Of a stretch of DNA of 64,000 nucleotides, positions 61,332 to 64,000 are shown one piece after another; positions within the stretch are counted from its first letter, which is position 1, and every line of letters begins with the position of its first letter. The DNA is taken from NCBI RefSeq assembly GCF_902706195.1, contig NZ_CACSJO010000002.1, forward strand, positions 62,001 to 126,000. Direction: 5' to 3'. Source of the stretch: Novosphingobium sp. 18050 (GTDB lineage Bacteria > Pseudomonadota > Alphaproteobacteria > Sphingomonadales > Sphingomonadaceae). The notes under the pieces were generated by a model, which was not told the DNA's origin, searched no databases, and saw only the letters and a program-made list of their open reading frames with translations. The translations under genes and the position numbers were made by a program.

Positions 61332-62101
61332 GTCGGCGGCATCACCGCCGTGTTCGAGATGCCTGACACCAACCCGAACACCGACACTTACGACCGCGTC
61401 AACGACAAGCTGACCCGCGCCCGTCACCGCATGTTCTGCGACCACGCCTTCTACGTTGGCGCGACTGCCGACAACGCCGTGGAACTGGCCGAGCTGGAGC
61501 TGATTGCCAGTACCGCGACATCGCGACGTGCGAAGTTGCCCCGAAGCACCTGACGCTCGCCGCTGAGGAAGCCTATCCCCGGATCGGTACATTCGCGCAG
61601 ATGAACCCGCCGATCCGTTCCGGCGCGCACCGCGACGGGCTGTTCCACTGGGTGCGTCAGGGCGTGCCCGACGTACTCGGGTCTGACCACGCGCCGCACA
61701 CGCTGGAGGAGAAGGCCAAGACCTATCCCGCCAGCCCCTCGGGCATGCCGGGGGTGCAGACGCTGCTGCCGCTGATGCTCGACCATGTTGCCAAGGGACG
61801 CCTGACGCTGGAGCGCCTGATCGACATGACCTCTGCAGGCGTGCAGCGCGTGTTCGGCCTTGTCGGCAAGGGGCGCATCGCCACCGGTTACGACGCCGAC
61901 TTCACCGTTATCGACCGCAAGGGCCGCTTCACCGTTACCGAGGACTGGCTGGAAAGCCGCTGCGGCTGGTCGCCGTTTACCGGCATGGAGCTGGAAGGGC
62001 GGGTCATCGGCACCATCGTGCGCGGTCGTACCGCGATGTGGGAAGCCCAGCTTGCGAACGAGGCCGTGGGCGAACCGTTGCGCTTTGCTGGATCACTCTG
62101 A
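61332..62101 (+). pseudogene. pyrC: Decayed dihydroorotase
   Basis: Two fragments of a class I dihydroorotase remain. The first (to about 61510) reads VGGITAVFEMPDTNPNTDT and DHAFYVGATADNAVELAEL. The second, in another frame, reads DIATCEVAPKHLTLAAEEAY, then MNPPIRSGAHRDGLFHW, GSDHAPHTLEEKAKTYPAS and RCGWSPFTGMELEGRV. The N-terminal part with the zinc HxH site is absent, with an in-frame TAG at 61329. Roughly 130 internal residues are missing at the junction near 61505-61515, and one base is lost there: restoring a C gives LIAQYRDIATCE. The carbamylated Lys region is also gone, so no working enzyme is possible. Confidence 0.85.
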
Positions 62102-62107
62102 GGAATA

Positions 62108-62140
62108 CGTCGTCCCGGAACTGATCCAGAACGACGACTA
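62108..62140. repeat. Degenerate short palindromic repeat
   Basis: CGTCGTCCCGGA then CTGATCC and AACGACGACG form an imperfect hairpin between the dihydroorotase remnant and rarD. It resembles the units at 18481-18585 and 29979-29999. Confidence 0.4.
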
Positions 62141-62149
62141 TTTTCGGCT

Positions 62150-63046
62150 TTAGCCCCGCTTCCTGCGAGACACGATGTCCCAGCAGAACACGGCGATTGC
62201 GGTCCAGATGAACGCGAAGCAGACCAGCTGGATAGGCCGCAGCGGCTCGCCGAAATAAAAGATGCCGAGCAGGAACAGCCCGGTCGGCGTCACGAACTGG
62301 ATGAAGCCGAGCACCGAAAAGTCCAGTTGCCGCGCCGCGCTGGCAAAGAGCATCAAGGGAATCGCAGTTAGCGGCCCCGCGCAGGCGAGCAGCAGGTCCA
62401 GGCGCAGCGAGGTGCCCATCATCAGGCCCTGCGGCGTGGAAAGCTGCCATGCCAGCAGGCCGAGGCCGGGCAACAGCAGCAGCATCGTCTCCACCGTCAG
62501 GCCGGTCAGCGCATCGACCGGGACCAACTTGCGGATAAGGCCGTAGGCGGAGAAGCTGAACGCCATCAGCAAGCTGATCCCGAGCGTCTCCAGTGCTCCC
62601 TGCGCCAGCAGCGCCACGCCGATGGCGGCGAGGGACACCGCGATCCACTGCCGCCGGGTCAGCTTCTCGTGCAGGAAGATGGTGCCGGCCAGCACGTTGA
62701 CCAGCGGGTTGATGTAATAGCCCAGGCTGGCGGCCAGCACGTGGCCGTCCACTACCGCGATCACGTACGTCAGCCAGTTGGTGCCGATGAAGAGTCCGCT
62801 CAGCGCCAGCGCGCCCACGATTCGGGGGGTGGTCAACGCCGTGCGCAACAGCGCGCCCTGACGCATCACGATAATCACGGCAAGGCAGAACGGCAGCGTG
62901 AACAGCAGTCGCCAGACGACCACCTCGAACGGCGCGACATCGTGCAGCAGCGCAAAATAGAGCGGGAACAGGCACCATACCGCATAGGCGCCCAGCGCCT
63001 GTGGCAGGCCGGCGTAACTCTGGGGAAGGGCAGGGTTCTGAGGCAT
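62150..63046 (-). CDS. rarD: RarD/EamA family transporter
   Basis: A 298-residue inner-membrane protein with ten hydrophobic segments in the EamA drug/metabolite transporter arrangement. RarD-type features are GAYAVWCLFPLYFALLHDV near residue 18, GTNWLTYVIAVVDGHVLAAS, SLGYYINPLVNVLAG and FIQFVTPTGLFLLGIFYFGEP. It is related to chloramphenicol-sensitive protein RarD; the substrate is unknown. It is convergent with the dihydroorotase remnant. Confidence 0.92.
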   Translation of the reverse strand: MPQNPALPQSYAGLPQALGAYAVWCLFPLYFALLHDVAPFEVVVWRLLFTLPFCLAVIIVMRQGALLRTALTTPRIVGALALSGLFIGTNWLTYVIAVVDGHVLAASLGYYINPLVNVLAGTIFLHEKLTRRQWIAVSLAAIGVALLAQGALETLGISLLMAFSFSAYGLIRKLVPVDALTGLTVETMLLLLPGLGLLAWQLSTPQGLMMGTSLRLDLLLACAGPLTAIPLMLFASAARQLDFSVLGFIQFVTPTGLFLLGIFYFGEPLRPIQLVCFAFIWTAIAVFCWDIVSRRKRG

Positions 63047-63278
63047 CGGCTCTTTCTATGCAGGCCGGTAGAAGTCTCTGCCTGCTTGGAATGGGGCCTT
63101 AGGAGCGCGCGGGGCCGGGGGCAACTGCTCGGCCTATCGCTGCTGGGCTTTCGGTTCGTCGCAAATTTGAATCCTGACAGCGGCGTTGCGGCTCGTTCAG
63201 AATAAATCCCTTAAAGATGAATGCATACAGCGGATCGGGTCTGATGGCCGGTTCGGCTCACCAGCAAGGAGAGTTGAG

Positions 63279-63704
63279 ATGAACGCATTTTTCAAGGCTT
63301 CGGCCATCATCGCCGCCACTGCCAGCCTGGCGTCCGCGCTGCCGGCAACCGCTGCGGTGGCCACCCACAGCACCTCGGGCTTCATTGCCCCGGGCGAGCA
63401 GGTTTCGGACTACGGCCGCCAGCGCTACTCGCGCGAGGACTATCGCCGTGGCTACGGCAACCACGACCGTTACGGGCGCAACGATCGGTATGATCGCCGC
63501 GACTATCGCAACAACGACCGCCGCGATTATTGCCGCAAGTCGGGCGGGACCACCGGTCTCCTGGTTGGCGGTGCAGCCGGTGCCCTGTTGGGCCGGGGGA
63601 TCGATACCCGCGGCGACCGTGCCACCGGTACGGTCCTTGGCGCCGCAGCCGGTGCCCTGCTGGGCCGTGAAGTCGAACGCGGCGGTTCGTCGCGCTGCCG
63701 CTGA
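63279..63704 (+). CDS. Secreted glycine-zipper protein
   Basis: A 141-residue exported protein. The N-terminus is a signal peptide (MNAFFKASAIIAATASLASAL, cleaved near residue 26). A strongly charged Tyr/Arg/Asp-rich linker follows (DRYGRNDRYDRRDYRNNDRR), then a glycine zipper: GGTTGLLVGGAAGALLGRG and GTVLGAAAGALLGREVERG, as in SlyB/Rick_17kDa-type proteins of the cell envelope. AAGGAG lies eight bases before the ATG. A hairpin terminator at 63786-63815 follows. Confidence 0.85.
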   Translation: MNAFFKASAIIAATASLASALPATAAVATHSTSGFIAPGEQVSDYGRQRYSREDYRRGYGNHDRYGRNDRYDRRDYRNNDRRDYCRKSGGTTGLLVGGAAGALLGRGIDTRGDRATGTVLGAAAGALLGREVERGGSSRCR

Positions 63705-63785
63705 CACCATACCTCTGAATAGGGTTTCCCCGCGCGAACGGCGACGTGCGGGGGAGCCGCCCGGCTTCTCTAAGTGTCCGGGTGG

Positions 63786-63815
63786 GAAGGCGTCCGCGTT
63801 CGCGCGGGCGCCTTC
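63786..63815 (+). terminator. Hairpin terminator after the glycine-zipper gene
   Basis: GAAGGCG (63786-63792) pairs with CGCCTTC (63809-63815), with an inner CGCG/CGCG stem; the T content after it is low. Confidence 0.6.
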
Positions 63816-63954
63816 ATCCTTGCGTAATGCGGGCCGTCCCGACCTTCCCGAAATGGGACGAGGGATTCAGGAGACTGGCACTGCTTTCGTTTTCGCGTTT
63901 TCCTAAGACATTCAGAATAAAGCCATGTGCATGGCCGGACGAAGGAACGCGACG

Positions 63955-64000
63955 ATGAACACCCAGGCCCGCCTCGCCGTGCTCGGTATTGCCGGAACCC
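63955..64000 (+). CDS. Start of a gene running off the window
   Basis: ATG at 63955 with AAGGAA nine bases upstream gives MNTQARLAVLGIAGT, then the window ends. The hydrophobic LAVLGIAG suggests a signal peptide or membrane start. Nothing more can be said. Confidence 0.5.
   Translation, partial: MNTQARLAVLGIAGT

Overview
The window is GC-rich, densely coded chromosomal DNA from an alphaproteobacterium, most likely a member of the Sphingomonadales (Novosphingobium/Sphingomonas-like). The evidence is the cytochrome oxidase order ctaC-ctaD-ctaB-small ORF-ctaG-ctaE-SURF1 running into thrC, the argH / small lipoprotein / lysA block, a split methionine synthase, and short intergenic repeats containing TCATCCTGAGCTTG. 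The placement is inferred from gene content. I see no rRNA, tRNA, CRISPR array, insertion sequence, integrase or phage gene.

Layout. 1-10.4 kb: pyruvate kinase, then a leftward methionine/one-carbon operon (ArsR-methyltransferase regulator, metF, metH homocysteine half, a GNAT acetyltransferase, metH cobalamin half) behind a perfect 22-bp palindrome, then a tiny lipoprotein and NAD synthetase. 10.4-12.2 kb: an unknown membrane protein and a sterol-desaturase-type hydroxylase. 12.4-31.5 kb is the accessory, catabolic part. It holds two divergent CoA-linked gene sets: aldehyde dehydrogenase, ThDP lyase and class III CoA-transferase leftward; acyl-CoA dehydrogenase, CitE-like lyase, acetyl-CoA hydrolase/transferase and enoyl-CoA hydratase-like rightward. 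A second divergent cluster follows: Baeyer-Villiger monooxygenase and MFE-2-like SDR leftward; beta-propeller, EthD, MFS transporter, Rieske oxygenase and VOC protein rightward. It ends with a LysE exporter.

31.7-41.8 kb is housekeeping: TlpA-like thioredoxin, argH, LptM-like lipoprotein, lysA, a truncated siroheme-synthase-like protein, ruvX, a DUF3089 hydrolase, an AI-2E permease, lepB, acpS, pdxJ and pyrE. 42-48.1 kb is the aa3-type cytochrome c oxidase operon with heme O synthase, a 42-residue membrane protein, Cox11 and SURF1. 48.4-53.1 kb runs from thrC through an RNA-methyltransferase-like gene, a FolB-like protein and a small Rossmann-like protein into moaA-moaD-moaE. 53.2-64 kb holds a small membrane protein, a lipoprotein, rplU-rpmA, two tandem GNATs, ygfZ, LysR / pirin / nitroreductase, an HPP-family membrane protein, a decayed dihydroorotase, rarD, a glycine-zipper protein and the first codons of a further gene.

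The strongest candidates for an undescribed system are two. The first is the set at 12.4-21.5 kb. The leftward half reads as a possible alpha-oxidation (one-carbon shortening) route: CoA activation, ThDP cleavage and aldehyde oxidation. Its ThDP enzyme has an altered metal motif, and the divergent half has an acyl-CoA dehydrogenase and a hydratase-like protein that lack canonical catalytic glutamates. The second is the BVMO/Rieske cluster at 22-31 kb. Substrates cannot be read from sequence alone.
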